NCBI GenBank assembly: GCA_003150315.1
Contig: QAML01000002.1
Location: 1-64,000, forward strand
Direction: 5' to 3'
Origin: Prevotellaceae bacterium
GTDB taxonomy: Bacteria > Bacteroidota > Bacteroidia > Bacteroidales > Bacteroidaceae
DNA: 64,000 bases
A model generated the notes under the pieces. The model was not told the DNA's origin. It made no database searches and worked only from the letters and a program-made list of their open reading frames with translations. Position numbers and translations under genes: made by a program. The first letter of the stretch is position 1. Each line of letters begins with the position of its first letter. Shown here piece after piece: positions 19,874 to 28,691 of the stretch.

Positions 19874-21214
19874 ATGAAAAAAATAGCAGAAACCATAAAG
19901 AACATATGGCGAATAGAAGACCTGAGAATGCGTCTTCTAATCACCATTTTGTTCATAGCCATCTATCGTTTTGGCTCGTTTGTGGTGCTTCCTGGAATTG
20001 ACTCAGGCAAACTTCAGGCGCTCCATGAGCAGACCAGTGGCGGTTTGATGTCGCTGTTGAACATGTTCTCGGGTGGTGCTTTCTCAAACGCATCTATATT
20101 TGCGTTGGGAATCATGCCTTACATTTCGGCATCCATCGTTATGCAGTTGCTGGCTGTGGCACTACCGCAATTTCAGAAAATGCAGCGCGAGGGGGAAAGT
20201 GGCAGACGTAAGATTAACCAATATACACGTTATCTTACAATCGCTATCCTTCTTTTCCAAGGACCTACATATCTGATAAATCTTAACAACCAAGCTGCTG
20301 GAGCTCTTGCTCCCGGTCTCAGTTGGACGATGTTCTCTATCTCCTCTACCGTTATATTGGCTGCAGGAAGTATGTTCATCCTTTGGCTCGGTGAAAGAAT
20401 TACTGACAAAGGTGTTGGTAACGGTGTCTCTCTTATCATTATGATTGGTATTATAGCTCGTTTCCCGACAGCTTTCGTTCAGGAGCTTACATCAACACTT
20501 TCAACTCCCGGTGCCGGTGGTCTCATCAAATTGCTGTTTGAAATCATCGTGTTTGTACTCGTGATTGCTGCTGCAATTTTGCTTGTGAATGCTACCCGCA
20601 AGGTTCCTGTTCAATATGCAAAACGTGTTATGGGTAGTGGCAAGCAGTATGGTGGTGCACGTCAGTACATCCCCTTGAAGCTGTTCGCTGCCAATGTAAT
20701 GCCTATCATCTTTGCTCAGGCCTTGATGTTTATCCCCATGGCTATTGTGGGTTACAACACAGATAGCGCAAGTTGGGCAGCACGTCAGTTCATGGATCAT
20801 ACAAGTCTTTTGTATAATGTGGTGTTTGTGATTCTTATCATAGCATTCACATATTTCTATACAGCTATAACAATGAACCCGCAGCAGATGGCTGAGGATA
20901 TGAAACGTAATAACGGATTCATCCCCGGTATTAAACCTGGAAAGAGCACGGCAAACTACCTAGATACAGTCATGTCGCGCATTATGCTTCCCGGTTCTCT
21001 GTTCATTGCTGTTATTGCCATAATGCCGGCTTTTGCAGGTTTGTTTGGCATAAATCAGGAGTTCGCGCAGTTCTTTGGAGGGACTTCTTTGTTGATTCTT
21101 GTCGGCGTTGTGCTTGACACTATTCAGCAAATAGAAAGCCACTTGCTTGTACGTCATTATGATGGTCTGCTTAACTCCGGTCATGTTCGTCATGGCGGAA
21201 ATTCGACTCTTTAA
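19874..21214 (+). CDS. secY: Preprotein translocase channel subunit SecY
   Basis: Ten-helix inner-membrane channel for protein export. It has the plug-region sequence near FSGGAFSNASIFALGIMP and the cytosolic loops NPQQMAEDMKRNNGFIPG and the C-terminal ESHLLVRHYDGLL block. 446 residues, complete. map starts 5 nt downstream; no adk between them. Confidence 0.98.
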   Translation: MKKIAETIKNIWRIEDLRMRLLITILFIAIYRFGSFVVLPGIDSGKLQALHEQTSGGLMSLLNMFSGGAFSNASIFALGIMPYISASIVMQLLAVALPQFQKMQREGESGRRKINQYTRYLTIAILLFQGPTYLINLNNQAAGALAPGLSWTMFSISSTVILAAGSMFILWLGERITDKGVGNGVSLIIMIGIIARFPTAFVQELTSTLSTPGAGGLIKLLFEIIVFVLVIAAAILLVNATRKVPVQYAKRVMGSGKQYGGARQYIPLKLFAANVMPIIFAQALMFIPMAIVGYNTDSASWAARQFMDHTSLLYNVVFVILIIAFTYFYTAITMNPQQMAEDMKRNNGFIPGIKPGKSTANYLDTVMSRIMLPGSLFIAVIAIMPAFAGLFGINQEFAQFFGGTSLLILVGVVLDTIQQIESHLLVRHYDGLLNSGHVRHGGNSTL

Positions 21215-21219
21215 TTAAT

Positions 21220-22020
21220 ATGATAACTCTCAAGACAGAAGACGAAATAGAATTGCTGCGTGCAGCAAACCTATTAGTAGGTAAGACACTTGCCGAGATT
21301 GCCAAGGTAATAGCTCCCGGAGTTACTACCAGGCAACTCGACACACTTGCTGAGACTTTTATTCGCGACAATGGGGCAGTTCCTACTTTCAAAGGTTTTC
21401 CCAATCCCTATGGTCCTGAATTTCCCGGCAGCATTTGCACTTCTGTAAACGATACGGTAGTACATGGAATACCCGATGACACACCTTTGAAAGATGGTGA
21501 TATCGTTTCGGTAGATTGCGGCACGCTTCTTAACGGCTTTAATGGCGATTCGTGCTACACTTTCTGTGTAGGTGAGGTTTCTGATGAAGTTCGTCAATTA
21601 TTGAAGATAACAAAAGAAAGTCTTTATCTTGGAATTGATGCAGCTAAGGTCGGTCATCGTCTTGGAGATATCGGATATTCTGTTCAACATCATTGCGAAG
21701 AGAACGGATATGGTGTGGTGCGTGAATTTGTGGGTCATGGAATAGGACGTGAAATGCATGAAGATCCAATGGTTCCAAATTACGGTCATCGTGGTAATGG
21801 CATTATGCTAAAAAATGGACTCTGTATTGCAATTGAGCCTATGATAACAATGGGTTCTCGCGATATAATGATGATGCCGGACCGTTGGGCGATAAAAACG
21901 CGCGACGGGAAACCAGCAGCCCATTTTGAACATACCATAGCAATACATCATGGAAAAGCAGACATCATGTCTTCTTTTGAGGATGTTGAAAAAATTGAAC
22001 AGCAGAGGTTGAATAAGTAA
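21220..22020 (+). CDS. map: Methionine aminopeptidase, type I
   Basis: Removes the initiator methionine from nascent proteins. Pita-bread fold (M24) with metal ligands visible as the Asp in [13 protein letters not shown], the His in [12 protein letters not shown] and Glu in IEPM plus the C-terminal FEHT motif. 266 residues, typical of the single-domain type I enzyme without N-terminal zinc extension. In the usual Bacteroidetes place between secY and infA. Confidence 0.97.
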   Translation: MITLKTEDEIELLRAANLLVGKTLAEIAKVIAPGVTTRQLDTLAETFIRDNGAVPTFKGFPNPYGPEFPGSICTSVNDTVVHGIPDDTPLKDGDIVSVDCGTLLNGFNGDSCYTFCVGEVSDEVRQLLKITKESLYLGIDAAKVGHRLGDIGYSVQHHCEENGYGVVREFVGHGIGREMHEDPMVPNYGHRGNGIMLKNGLCIAIEPMITMGSRDIMMMPDRWAIKTRDGKPAAHFEHTIAIHHGKADIMSSFEDVEKIEQQRLNK

Positions 22021-22037
22021 GAAGCTATATTTCGTAC

Positions 22038-22256
22038 ATGGCAAAACAATTAGCTATCGAATTTGACGGAACCATTGCAGAGGCTTTGAGCAATGCAATG
22101 TTTCGTGTGACCCTTGAGAATGGTCATGACATAACAGCACATATTTCCGGTAAGATGCGTATGCACTACATAAAGATTCTTCCCGGTGATAAGGTGAAGG
22201 TAGAGATGAGTCCCTACGATTTGACAAAGGGACGCATTGTATTACGATATAAATAA
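22038..22256 (+). CDS. infA: Translation initiation factor IF-1
   Basis: 72-residue OB-fold factor that binds the 30S A site during initiation. [20 protein letters not shown] and [13 protein letters not shown] are diagnostic. Confidence 0.98.
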   Translation: MAKQLAIEFDGTIAEALSNAMFRVTLENGHDITAHISGKMRMHYIKILPGDKVKVEMSPYDLTKGRIVLRYK

Positions 22257-22269
22257 AAGCAATATAGAA

Positions 22270-22386
22270 ATGAAGACAAGAGCATCCTTAAAGAAGCGCA
22301 CGCCCGATTGCAAAATAGTTCGCCGCAAGGGCCGCTTATTTGTGATTAATAAGAAGAACCCTAAGTATAAGATGCGTCAGGGTTAA
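22270..22386 (+). CDS. rpmJ: Ribosomal protein L36, zinc-free form
   Basis: 38-residue 50S protein starting [15 protein letters not shown]. Only one of the classical Cys/His zinc ligands (Cys14) remains, so it should not bind zinc. Placed as usual between infA and rpsM. Confidence 0.97.
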   Translation: MKTRASLKKRTPDCKIVRRKGRLFVINKKNPKYKMRQG

Positions 22387-22412
22387 CCACAACGAATAAA
22401 GTAAAATAATAT

Positions 22413-22793
22413 ATGGCAATAAGAATTGTTGGTGTCGATTTGCCTCAGGACAAGAGAGGCGAAATCGCTTTGACCTATATATATGGTATAGGTCGTAGTA
22501 GCTCGGCAAAGATCCTTGATAAGGCCGGTGTCGACAGAGGTATAAAGGTAAAAGACTGGACCGACGACCAAGCAGCCAAGATACGTCAGATTATCGGTGC
22601 CGAATATAAAGTGGAGGGCGATCTCCGTTCAGAGGTGCAGCTTAATATCAAGCGTTTGATGGATATCGGTTGCTATCGCGGTGTTCGTCATCGTCTTGGG
22701 CTTCCTGTACGCGGACAGAGCACTAAGAACAACGCTCGTACACGCAAGGGTAAGAAAAAGACTGTTGCAAACAAGAAAAAGGCTACTAAGTAA
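22413..22793 (+). CDS. rpsM: Ribosomal protein S13
   Basis: 30S head protein contacting P-site tRNA and the 50S subunit. [17 protein letters not shown] start and the [15 protein letters not shown] tail; 126 residues with a lysine-rich end. Confidence 0.98.
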   Translation: MAIRIVGVDLPQDKRGEIALTYIYGIGRSSSAKILDKAGVDRGIKVKDWTDDQAAKIRQIIGAEYKVEGDLRSEVQLNIKRLMDIGCYRGVRHRLGLPVRGQSTKNNARTRKGKKKTVANKKKATK

Positions 22794-22805
22794 TAAGTAA
22801 TTAAT

Positions 22806-23195
22806 ATGGCAAACAAAGCAGTATCTTCCAAAAAGAAAACGGTCAAGGTTGACGCTATGGGGCAGCTCCATATCCATAGCTCATTCAATAATATAATTGT
22901 ATCTTTGACCAATTCAGAGGGTCAGATTATCTCGTGGTCTTCTGCGGGCAAGATGGGCTTCCGTGGCTCAAAGAAAAATACTCCTTATGCAGCTCAAACA
23001 GCTGCGGAGAATTGTGCCAAAACAGCTTTTGATCTCGGACTCCGTAAGGTGAAAGCCTACGTTAAGGGACCGGGCAACGGTCGTGAGGCTGCTATTCGCG
23101 CCGTACACGGTGCAGGCATAGAGGTTAGCGAAATTGTTGATGTAACGCCGCTTCCTCATAACGGTTGTCGTCCTCCCAAGAGAAGAAGAGTATAA
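22806..23195 (+). CDS. rpsK: Ribosomal protein S11
   Basis: 30S platform protein at the mRNA exit. [17 protein letters not shown] and the C-terminal [15 protein letters not shown] are diagnostic; 129 residues. Confidence 0.98.
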   Translation: MANKAVSSKKKTVKVDAMGQLHIHSSFNNIIVSLTNSEGQIISWSSAGKMGFRGSKKNTPYAAQTAAENCAKTAFDLGLRKVKAYVKGPGNGREAAIRAVHGAGIEVSEIVDVTPLPHNGCRPPKRRRV

Positions 23196-23220
23196 TACAT
23201 AAAAAGAAATAAAGTAGAAT

Positions 23221-23826
23221 ATGGCTAGATATACAGGTCCTAAATCCCGAATTGCGCGTCGTTTTGGCGAGCCTATCTTCGGTCCCGACAAAGTTTTGTC
23301 GAAAAAGAGCTACGCTCCGGGTCAGCATGGAAATTCACGCCGTCGCAAGACTTCTGAGTACGGCACCATGTTGGCTGAGAAGCAGAAAGCAAAATACACT
23401 TACGGTGTTCTCGAGAAACAGTTCCGCAATACATTTGCAAAGGCAGAGCGTACCGAAGGTATTACAGGTGAAGTGCTTCTTCAGCTTTTGGAGTCTCGTC
23501 TCGACAACGTTGTTTACCGCTTGGGCATAGCTCCTACACGTGCTGCGGCACGCCAGCTTGTTAACCACCGCCACATCGTTGTTGACGGTAAGGTTGTGGG
23601 CATACCGTCCTATTCGGTGAAGCCCGGACAGATTATCGGCGTGCGTGAGCGTTCAAAATCCCTTGAGGTCATTTCTGATGCATTAGCAGGTTTCAATCAC
23701 AGCAAGTATCCTTGGTTGGAATGGGATGAGAACGCAAAGGCGGGCAAATATCTTAACCGTCCCGAACGTTCGGAAATCCCCGAGAACATAAAGGAACAGT
23801 TGATCGTTGAGTTGTACTCCAAATAA
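23221..23826 (+). CDS. rpsD: Ribosomal protein S4
   Basis: Primary 16S binder and, in E. coli, translational regulator of the alpha operon. The S4 RNA-binding domain ([12 protein letters not shown] ... [10 protein letters not shown]) is at about residues 90-125; 201 residues. No N-terminal zinc cysteines. Confidence 0.98.
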   Translation: MARYTGPKSRIARRFGEPIFGPDKVLSKKSYAPGQHGNSRRRKTSEYGTMLAEKQKAKYTYGVLEKQFRNTFAKAERTEGITGEVLLQLLESRLDNVVYRLGIAPTRAAARQLVNHRHIVVDGKVVGIPSYSVKPGQIIGVRERSKSLEVISDALAGFNHSKYPWLEWDENAKAGKYLNRPERSEIPENIKEQLIVELYSK

Positions 23827-23837
23827 TAATTGAATTC

Positions 23838-24833
23838 ATGGCGATATTAGCATTTCAAAAACCTGATAAAGTTATAATGCTGGAAGAAAGCCCAACCTAC
23901 GGAAAATTTGAATTCCGTCCGCTTGAGCCGGGCTTCGGCATCACTGTGGGCAATGCATTGCGCCGCATTCTCCTTTCCTCACTTGATGGATATGCTATCA
24001 ATACCATACGTATTGAGGGAGTGGAGCATGAGTTCGCGTCTGTGCCCGGTGCGCGCGAAGACGTTACCAACATTATATTGAATTTGAAGCAGGTGCGCTT
24101 CAAAAGAGTAGTTAAAGATTTTGACGGTGAAAAGGTCTCCATTACCATTGAGAACTCTTCAGAGTTCAAAGCCGGTGATATAGGAAATTACCTTACTGGA
24201 TTTGAAGTGTTAAATCCTGATTTGGTGATTTGCCATTTGGATTCCAAAGCCTCGATGAAAATCGACCTTACTATTAACAAAGGTCGCGGCTATGTGCCTG
24301 CGGAAGAGAACCGCCAGTTCTGCACCGATGTTAATGTCCTGCCGATTGATTCCATTTACACGCCTATCCGTAACGTGAAATACGAAGTTGACAACTATCG
24401 TGTAGAACAGAAAACCGACTACGAGAAACTTGTCATCGAAGTAACTACGGATGGTTCCATACAGCCCAAAGAGGCACTTCGTGATGCCGCAAAAATTCTC
24501 ATTCAGCACTTCATGCTCTTCTCTGACGACAAAATTATCCTTGATAATGCTGCCGTATCGGGAGTGGAGAATGAATTTGACGAGGATGTGCTTCACATGC
24601 GCCAGCTCCTTAAGAAGAAACTCGTGGAGATGAACCTCTCGGTTCGTGCTCTTAACTGTCTCAAAGCTGCCAACGTTGAAACGCTTGGCGACCTTGTACA
24701 GTACAACAAAAACGAACTTCTCAAGTTCCGCAACTTTGGTAAGAAATCGCTCAATGAGCTTGATGATTTGCTCAAGAGTCTGAATCTGTCGTTTGGAACC
24801 GATATTACCAAATATAAACTTGACAAAGATTAA
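23838..24833 (+). CDS. rpoA: RNA polymerase subunit alpha
   Basis: Alpha subunit that nucleates polymerase assembly and contacts upstream DNA and activators. The N-terminal dimerisation domain carries [18 protein letters not shown] (near 35-52). The C-terminal DNA-binding helix-hairpin-helix domain follows from about residue 255 ([20 protein letters not shown]). 331 residues. Confidence 0.98.
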   Translation: MAILAFQKPDKVIMLEESPTYGKFEFRPLEPGFGITVGNALRRILLSSLDGYAINTIRIEGVEHEFASVPGAREDVTNIILNLKQVRFKRVVKDFDGEKVSITIENSSEFKAGDIGNYLTGFEVLNPDLVICHLDSKASMKIDLTINKGRGYVPAEENRQFCTDVNVLPIDSIYTPIRNVKYEVDNYRVEQKTDYEKLVIEVTTDGSIQPKEALRDAAKILIQHFMLFSDDKIILDNAAVSGVENEFDEDVLHMRQLLKKKLVEMNLSVRALNCLKAANVETLGDLVQYNKNELLKFRNFGKKSLNELDDLLKSLNLSFGTDITKYKLDKD

Positions 24834-24838
24834 TCAAA

Positions 24839-25360
24839 ATGAGACATAACAGAAAATTCAACCATCTCAGTCGTACTGCATCTCATCGTCACGCCATGCT
24901 TGCCAACATGGCTGTGTCGCTCATCATGCACAAAAGAATCACTACGACTGTGGCAAAGGCTAAGGCACTGAAAAAATACGTTGAGCCGTTGATCACCCGC
25001 TCAAAAGACGATACTACTAACTCTCGTCGTGTAGTTTTCAGCTACTTGCAGAACAAGTTTGCCGTAACCGAACTCTTCCAGAATATTTCAGTAAAAGTTG
25101 CCAACCGTCCCGGAGGCTACACTCGCATAATCAAGACCGGCTTGCGCCAAAACGATTCTGCTGCAATGTGCTTCATAGAGCTTGTTGACTACGATGAGAA
25201 TATGGCTAAGGAAGTTAAGAAGGCTACACGCACACGTCGTTCACGTAAGAAAGCAACCGTAGCCGCAGCTCCTGCTGCTGAGACTCAAGCTGAGGAAACA
25301 CCCGCAGTTGAAGCTCCCGCAACAGAGGCAAAACCTGCAGAAGAAACAAAGGCAGAATAA
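24839..25360 (+). CDS. rplQ: Ribosomal protein L17 with acidic tail
   Basis: 50S protein near the tunnel exit, last gene of the superoperon. The conserved core ([20 protein letters not shown]) covers about 120 residues; it is followed by a basic patch and a low-complexity Ala/Pro/Glu tail of about 35 residues, a common feature in Bacteroidetes. A terminator follows. Confidence 0.97.
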   Translation: MRHNRKFNHLSRTASHRHAMLANMAVSLIMHKRITTTVAKAKALKKYVEPLITRSKDDTTNSRRVVFSYLQNKFAVTELFQNISVKVANRPGGYTRIIKTGLRQNDSAAMCFIELVDYDENMAKEVKKATRTRRSRKKATVAAAPAAETQAEETPAVEAPATEAKPAEETKAE

Positions 25361-25383
25361 ACCGACACTTATTGCTAAATTAT

Positions 25384-25420
25384 AAAGGCTGTGTCCCCTT
25401 TGGGGCGCAGCCTTTGTTTT
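25384..25420 (+). terminator. Terminator of the ribosomal superoperon
   Basis: AAAGGCTG...TCCCC and GGGG...CAGCCTTT form a long stem with a TTT loop, then GTTTT. It follows the rplQ stop by about 24 nt. Confidence 0.85.
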
Positions 25421-25448
25421 GTGGAATTTGAAATAGGTGGGCTTGCCG

Positions 25449-25918
25449 TCATTCCGCCACTTTGTCGCGGTCAACGAGCCTGATTTTCATTTTCACTTTC
25501 AGGGCTTTGCTGCAACCAATGCCGTCGTCTTTCTTCCCGTTGAACTTTGCGCTGGCTTTTACGGCAAGGTGTTTCCCCTCCTTTTCCAGCATATTTAAGT
25601 CCTCTGGGCCTTCATGAACTTTCCCCTCGTGGTGTCTTGTGTCTGTGGCAAGCATCTTGAAACGCTTTTTCCCATTGACGGGAAGCGGAGTTTTGAAAAC
25701 CTTTTCCTCGAAAAAGTCAAAGCGTCTTTTGGTGCCGGGAGAAGGGTTGTAGGAATATGCCACAAAATGGGCAAACTCGGTGAAGTTCTTCTTGCTGTCA
25801 TCATATTTCCCCATAAGGCAAACCCTGCATCTTGCAGCGTACATTCATAAAAGTTTTCTTGTGCGTTTGCCAATGTGCCGCACAGGGCAAGCATCAGCGG
25901 CAGGGTTGCTTTTTTCAT
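25449..25918 (-). pseudogene. Exported hypothetical protein, coding sequence split by a -1 frameshift
   Basis: Not a recognised family. From 25918 the first frame encodes a clear signal peptide (MKKATLPLMLALCGTLANA) and the start of a mature protein (QENFYECTLQDAGFALWG). The sensible continuation (YDDSKKNFTEFAHFVAYSYN...) then lies in the -1 frame and runs to 25449, about 155 residues in total. The frames meet at a G4A3 run (minus strand of 25805-25812) that reads G-GGA-AAT in the zero frame, a heptamer of the X-XXY-YYZ type. Either one G was lost from a G5 run, or a programmed -1 shift joins the two parts. Third gene of the minus-strand operon. Confidence 0.6.
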
Positions 25919-25951
25919 GTGGCTTGCTTTAATGGTTGTGTTGGGCTTCCC

Positions 25952-26617
25952 TTAATTGCCAATTACTATATATTTGTATTTGTCAAGGTAGTTTTTTAGC
26001 CATTTGTCTTCTTTGGCTTTCCGTTCCTCTTGCCATTTTTTCTCTTTGCGTTTCTCTTTTGTCAATTTTGCTTTGTATCTCGCGTCGCTTCTGTTGGTGT
26101 AAATGCCGTATTTGGCACGCGAAATATATTTTCGCCTTTTCGTGGTGTATCTTACGCAGGTCATGTAGTCGTTGAATGGGAAAAAGTCGATGTGTGCGGT
26201 AACCTCCAGTACGTATGGCTTCCCGGGAACAGTGTTATATCTGCCATAGGCCTTGGCTTTGAGTCGCATATGGCGGCGCAGCTTCTTGAAATTGCTTTCT
26301 CCGCTAAAGACGTTTTTGTTGCCGTTGTTTTGACCTTCTACAATGAGTTCTATTCTCCCGATGTCGTTTTTGTAGTCCAAACTCCCCCATGCCATGCGTG
26401 TTTCGCACACAATGGTGTCCTTTTCCATACTGACAACTTGTGAGCAACCGGAACTGTATATCCCGAATTGATTCCTGTTGTAGTTTTGTGGTATTTGCTT
26501 CGCGTGGAAACAGCTTTTGGGGTCATCTATTATTGCGTCAAATCTCTCTTGGCGCAATTGTCCTGCCGCCGTTATTAGCGGCAGCAGGAATAATGTGGTT
26601 ATGACTATGCGTTTCAT
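25952..26617 (-). CDS. Exported hypothetical protein with charged C-terminal helix
   Basis: Unrecognised. 221 residues with an N-terminal signal peptide (MKRIVITTLFLLPLITAAG). The middle (residues about 50-150) looks beta-rich with scattered cysteines. The last 45 residues are a strongly charged helix (KEKRKEKKWQEERKAKEDK), possibly coiled coil. Its start overlaps the stop of the upstream gene by 4 nt (26614-26617), so the two are translationally coupled. Confidence 0.75.
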   Translation of the reverse strand: MKRIVITTLFLLPLITAAGQLRQERFDAIIDDPKSCFHAKQIPQNYNRNQFGIYSSGCSQVVSMEKDTIVCETRMAWGSLDYKNDIGRIELIVEGQNNGNKNVFSGESNFKKLRRHMRLKAKAYGRYNTVPGKPYVLEVTAHIDFFPFNDYMTCVRYTTKRRKYISRAKYGIYTNRSDARYKAKLTKEKRKEKKWQEERKAKEDKWLKNYLDKYKYIVIGN

Positions 26618-27219
26618 CTCATTTTGTAAATGTTACAATTGATGGATTTTTGCGCCAATACGATATGAGTGTCTCCCATATACGTACTTTCAATGTGAAA
26701 TGCCAGTTCTCCGTTCAATTCTGCACGGAGGTTGATTTTTTCAGGTGAAGTGGTGGCGCAGTCAATTTGACAGGATTGCCTAAGCCCGGAGAAAGGGAAT
26801 GATTTAGAACCTCCTGAAGTGGAATATACAATTGGTTTGCCCTCCTGATCGTACCCATAGCGGCGTTCTTTTCCCTTCACGTCGAAATTCATGTCAATCC
26901 TTTCTTCATGCATTGCCCATTCGTCTTCTTTTCTCCATCTGTCGATGTAAACGCTGAAGCTGCCGCTTAAAACAACATCGAATTCGTAGTCCTGATTATA
27001 GGTAACAGTGATTTTCTTCGAGAAATTTCCGCTGTAGGGAATTTTTTCGTACTTACGCTCATTTCCGCTGCCTGAACCGTCGCCACTTCCACAACCACAG
27101 CCAGACCCTGAACCCGATCCTGATCCAGAGCCGCTACCGCAGCCATAGGCTTCTATGCCATACCCGTTGTTGAGAATTTCGTTTGCCAGCTCTTGGCTGA
27201 CTTTTTTCAATTTAGCCAT
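26614..27219 (-). CDS. Cys/Gly/Ser-rich leader plus beta-domain protein, possible natural-product-type precursor
   Basis: Unrecognised. 201 residues without a classical signal peptide. Residues 1-24 form an amphipathic leader-like segment (MAKLKKVSQELANEILNNGY), followed at about 25-53 by alternating Gly/Ser with three Cys and then a Gly/Ser stretch, and then a 145-residue beta-rich domain. The Gly-Ser codons vary (ggt, ggc, gga, ggg with tct, tca, tcg, agc), so the tract is selected at the protein level and is not a simple DNA repeat. The leader resembles those of Bacteroidetes double-glycine-type precursors, but there is no true GG and no transporter or modifying enzyme in the window. First gene of a three-gene minus-strand operon with its own full promoter at 27369-27399. 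Confidence 0.7.
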   Translation of the reverse strand: MAKLKKVSQELANEILNNGYGIEAYGCGSGSGSGSGSGSGCGCGSGDGSGSGNERKYEKIPYSGNFSKKITVTYNQDYEFDVVLSGSFSVYIDRWRKEDEWAMHEERIDMNFDVKGKERRYGYDQEGKPIVYSTSGGSKSFPFSGLRQSCQIDCATTSPEKINLRAELNGELAFHIESTYMGDTHIVLAQKSINCNIYKMR

Positions 27220-27250
27220 AATGCTTTGTTTTTTTGTATTACAGAACCTT

Positions 27251-27288
27251 TTTGTTAGTTTAGCACCCGTTTGTTAGTTTAGCACCCG
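27251..27288. repeat. Perfect 2 x 19-bp tandem repeat in the operon leader
   Basis: TTTGTTAGTTTAGCACCCG occurs twice without a gap (27251-27269, 27270-27288). It lies between the promoter at 27369 and the start at 27219, inside the predicted 5' untranslated region of the minus-strand operon. Confidence 0.85.
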
Positions 27289-27368
27289 AATTTCGTGTGT
27301 CCCGTTTTTCACTCAATCAAGGCGGGCACTCCCATGTGCCTTTTGTGTATTCGGTTTTAATATCGCTC

Positions 27369-27399
27369 CAAATATACAGAATGTTTTAAAAATGGCAAA
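27369..27399 (-). promoter_or_regulatory. Promoter of the 27219-25449 minus-strand operon
   Basis: On the minus strand, TTTG (27399-27396), a 19-nt spacer, then TATATTTG (27376-27369): a full Bacteroidetes promoter. It predicts a leader of about 140 nt. Confidence 0.75.
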
Positions 27400-27533
27400 A
27401 TTTAGTGCGTTGTTTTGTGGAAAATATTTTATGTCAAATGAAAAAGCCTGAAAACCAGACTGAAAATGCAAAAATGCAGTGTCAAGTCTGTGAAAATAGT
27501 GGAATGGACGAAGTGCGTAAGCGCAAATATTCC

Positions 27534-27743
27534 CTATATTGTGTAGGGCAAGCAGCCTTTCGTTATAAGAGTGTCAACTTCGTCCCAAAACTCCTCGGGC
27601 TTCAGTTTGGGGTTGTGCGATGCGTCAATCCGTTCCACGCTTTCAGGGAAATAAACGGCACGCAGCCTGTTGTGGAAAACGTTCGGCACTCTCAGCTTCG
27701 GGAAGCGTTTTCCCCATTCCCCACGGAACGAAAACGTCTGCAA
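27534..27743 (-). CDS. Short hypothetical protein or gene remnant
   Basis: A 69-residue minus-strand reading frame from a TTG at 27743, ending at TAG 27536-27534. The residues (GKRFPKLRVPNVFHN ... KPEEFWDEVDTLITKG) have a natural-looking composition. It begins only a few bases after the predicted start site of the promoter at 27755-27785, so it would be nearly leaderless. It may be a decayed paralogue. No family recognised. Confidence 0.3.
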   Translation of the reverse strand: MQTFSFRGEWGKRFPKLRVPNVFHNRLRAVYFPESVERIDASHNPKLKPEEFWDEVDTLITKGCLPYTI

Positions 27744-27754
27744 TAATGTCGCCT

Positions 27755-27785
27755 CAAATGTACCGAATGTTTTCCATACGGCAAA
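27755..27785 (-). promoter_or_regulatory. Second, duplicated minus-strand promoter
   Basis: TTTG (27785-27782), 19 nt, TACATTTG (27762-27755). The surrounding 40 bp is clearly related to the promoter at 27369-27399: both share the spacer segment AAAACATTC and the flanking ATTTTGCC. Confidence 0.65.
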
Positions 27786-27824
27786 ATGCGGATTTTCTTT
27801 ATAAAGAAACAAAGTGTTCGATAA

Positions 27825-27856
27825 TTTGCGAATATAAAAATTAGCGGCTATCTTTG
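27825..27856 (+). promoter_or_regulatory. Promoter of the toxin-antitoxin pair
   Basis: TTTG at 27825-27828, 20-nt spacer, TATCTTTG at 27849-27856, 19 nt before the toxin start. It is close to and divergent from the minus-strand promoter at 27755-27785. Confidence 0.75.
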
Positions 27857-27875
27857 CAGAAAGAAACGGACGAAA

Positions 27876-28142
27876 ATGATTATCGAATTTGATAAAGCCT
27901 ATTTGTATGAGCTCTATACCGGGGGTAAAACAAACGACAAAAAACATCGCTATCAACCCGAAGTGATAAGGGGCTACCAAAAGGCTGTTTTCGTGCTTTC
28001 TTCCGCAAATGCCATTACAGATTTGTTTCGGAACAACGCACTTAATTACGAGGTGTTGAGGGGTGATAAAAAGGGTATTTCGTCCGTGCGAATTAACAAA
28101 CAATACCGTTTGGAATTTACGGTAAGGGAAGTTCGAAACTAG
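27876..28142 (+). CDS. higB: HigB/RelE-type toxin, truncated by an amber codon
   Basis: Plasmid-maintenance killer-type toxin, a ribosome-dependent mRNA endonuclease in characterised relatives. Family features are the MIIEFDKAYLYELYTGG start and the block GDKKGISSVRINKQYRLEF. Translation ends at TAG 28140-28142 after 88 residues. The same frame then reads QIVTVCRLLDISNHYK and stops at TGA 28191-28193, which overlaps the antitoxin ATG (ATGA). That continuation is the conserved C-terminal strand and tail of the family, so the ancestral protein was 105 residues and the TAG is a nonsense mutation unless suppressed. The toxin is probably inactive. Confidence 0.85.
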   Translation: MIIEFDKAYLYELYTGGKTNDKKHRYQPEVIRGYQKAVFVLSSANAITDLFRNNALNYEVLRGDKKGISSVRINKQYRLEFTVREVRN

Positions 28143-28189
28143 CAAATTGTTACCGTATGCCGTTTGCTTGATATTAGTAACCATTACAA

Positions 28190-28534
28190 ATGATAAATGA
28201 TATGGAAACAACAAGAGCTTACGCGCCGCATGAACTGCAGCCGTCAACGCCAATACATCCGGGTGAGATACTGAAAGACGAGTTGGAAGCGCGTGGAATG
28301 TCGCAAAGAAAGTTTGCGGCTGTTATCGGTGTGTCTTATTCCGTGCTAAATGAGGTGGTAAACGGCAAACGTCCCATTACCACAGAATACGCATTGAAGA
28401 TTGAGGCGGCAACGGGCATTCCTGCCTACATTTGGGTGAATATGCAGTCGGCTTATAATATGCAGACTGCAAGGAAAAACCAAAAGCTCTCATCCGCGCT
28501 TGAAGGCATACGCAGGGCTGTTGCCGCCCTCTGA
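28190..28534 (+). CDS. higA: HigA-type antitoxin, XRE-family helix-turn-helix
   Basis: DNA-binding antitoxin and autorepressor. HPGEILKDELEARGMSQRKFA opens the helix-turn-helix (about residues 24-80), with recognition-helix region YSVLNEVVNGKRPIT. 114 residues and intact. The start overlaps the ancestral toxin stop (ATGA at 28190-28193); an alternative ATG is at 28202. Keeping an intact antitoxin next to a cut toxin is a common decay state. Confidence 0.88.
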   Translation: MINDMETTRAYAPHELQPSTPIHPGEILKDELEARGMSQRKFAAVIGVSYSVLNEVVNGKRPITTEYALKIEAATGIPAYIWVNMQSAYNMQTARKNQKLSSALEGIRRAVAAL

Positions 28535-28691
28535 AGTGGACTATGTGCGCTTTTGATGCCAGGCGTATTGACAACGATTTGCGGGCTTGAATGTGGGGAT
28601 TTTACAACCACTTGATTTATAAAGAGTTGCTCAATCAGAATATGGTTTTGTAAGCTGTTGTTTTTCATGTGTTTGCAAGCGGCGAAAAAAG

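Noticed and set aside
26030..26443. 137-residue plus-strand frame
   Set aside because: Antisense to the exported protein gene 25952-26617, which is coupled to its neighbour and has a signal peptide.
27405..27746. Plus-strand 113-residue frame
   Set aside because: Begins inside a promoter region and is rich in rare residues; the minus strand looks more coding and has a promoter.
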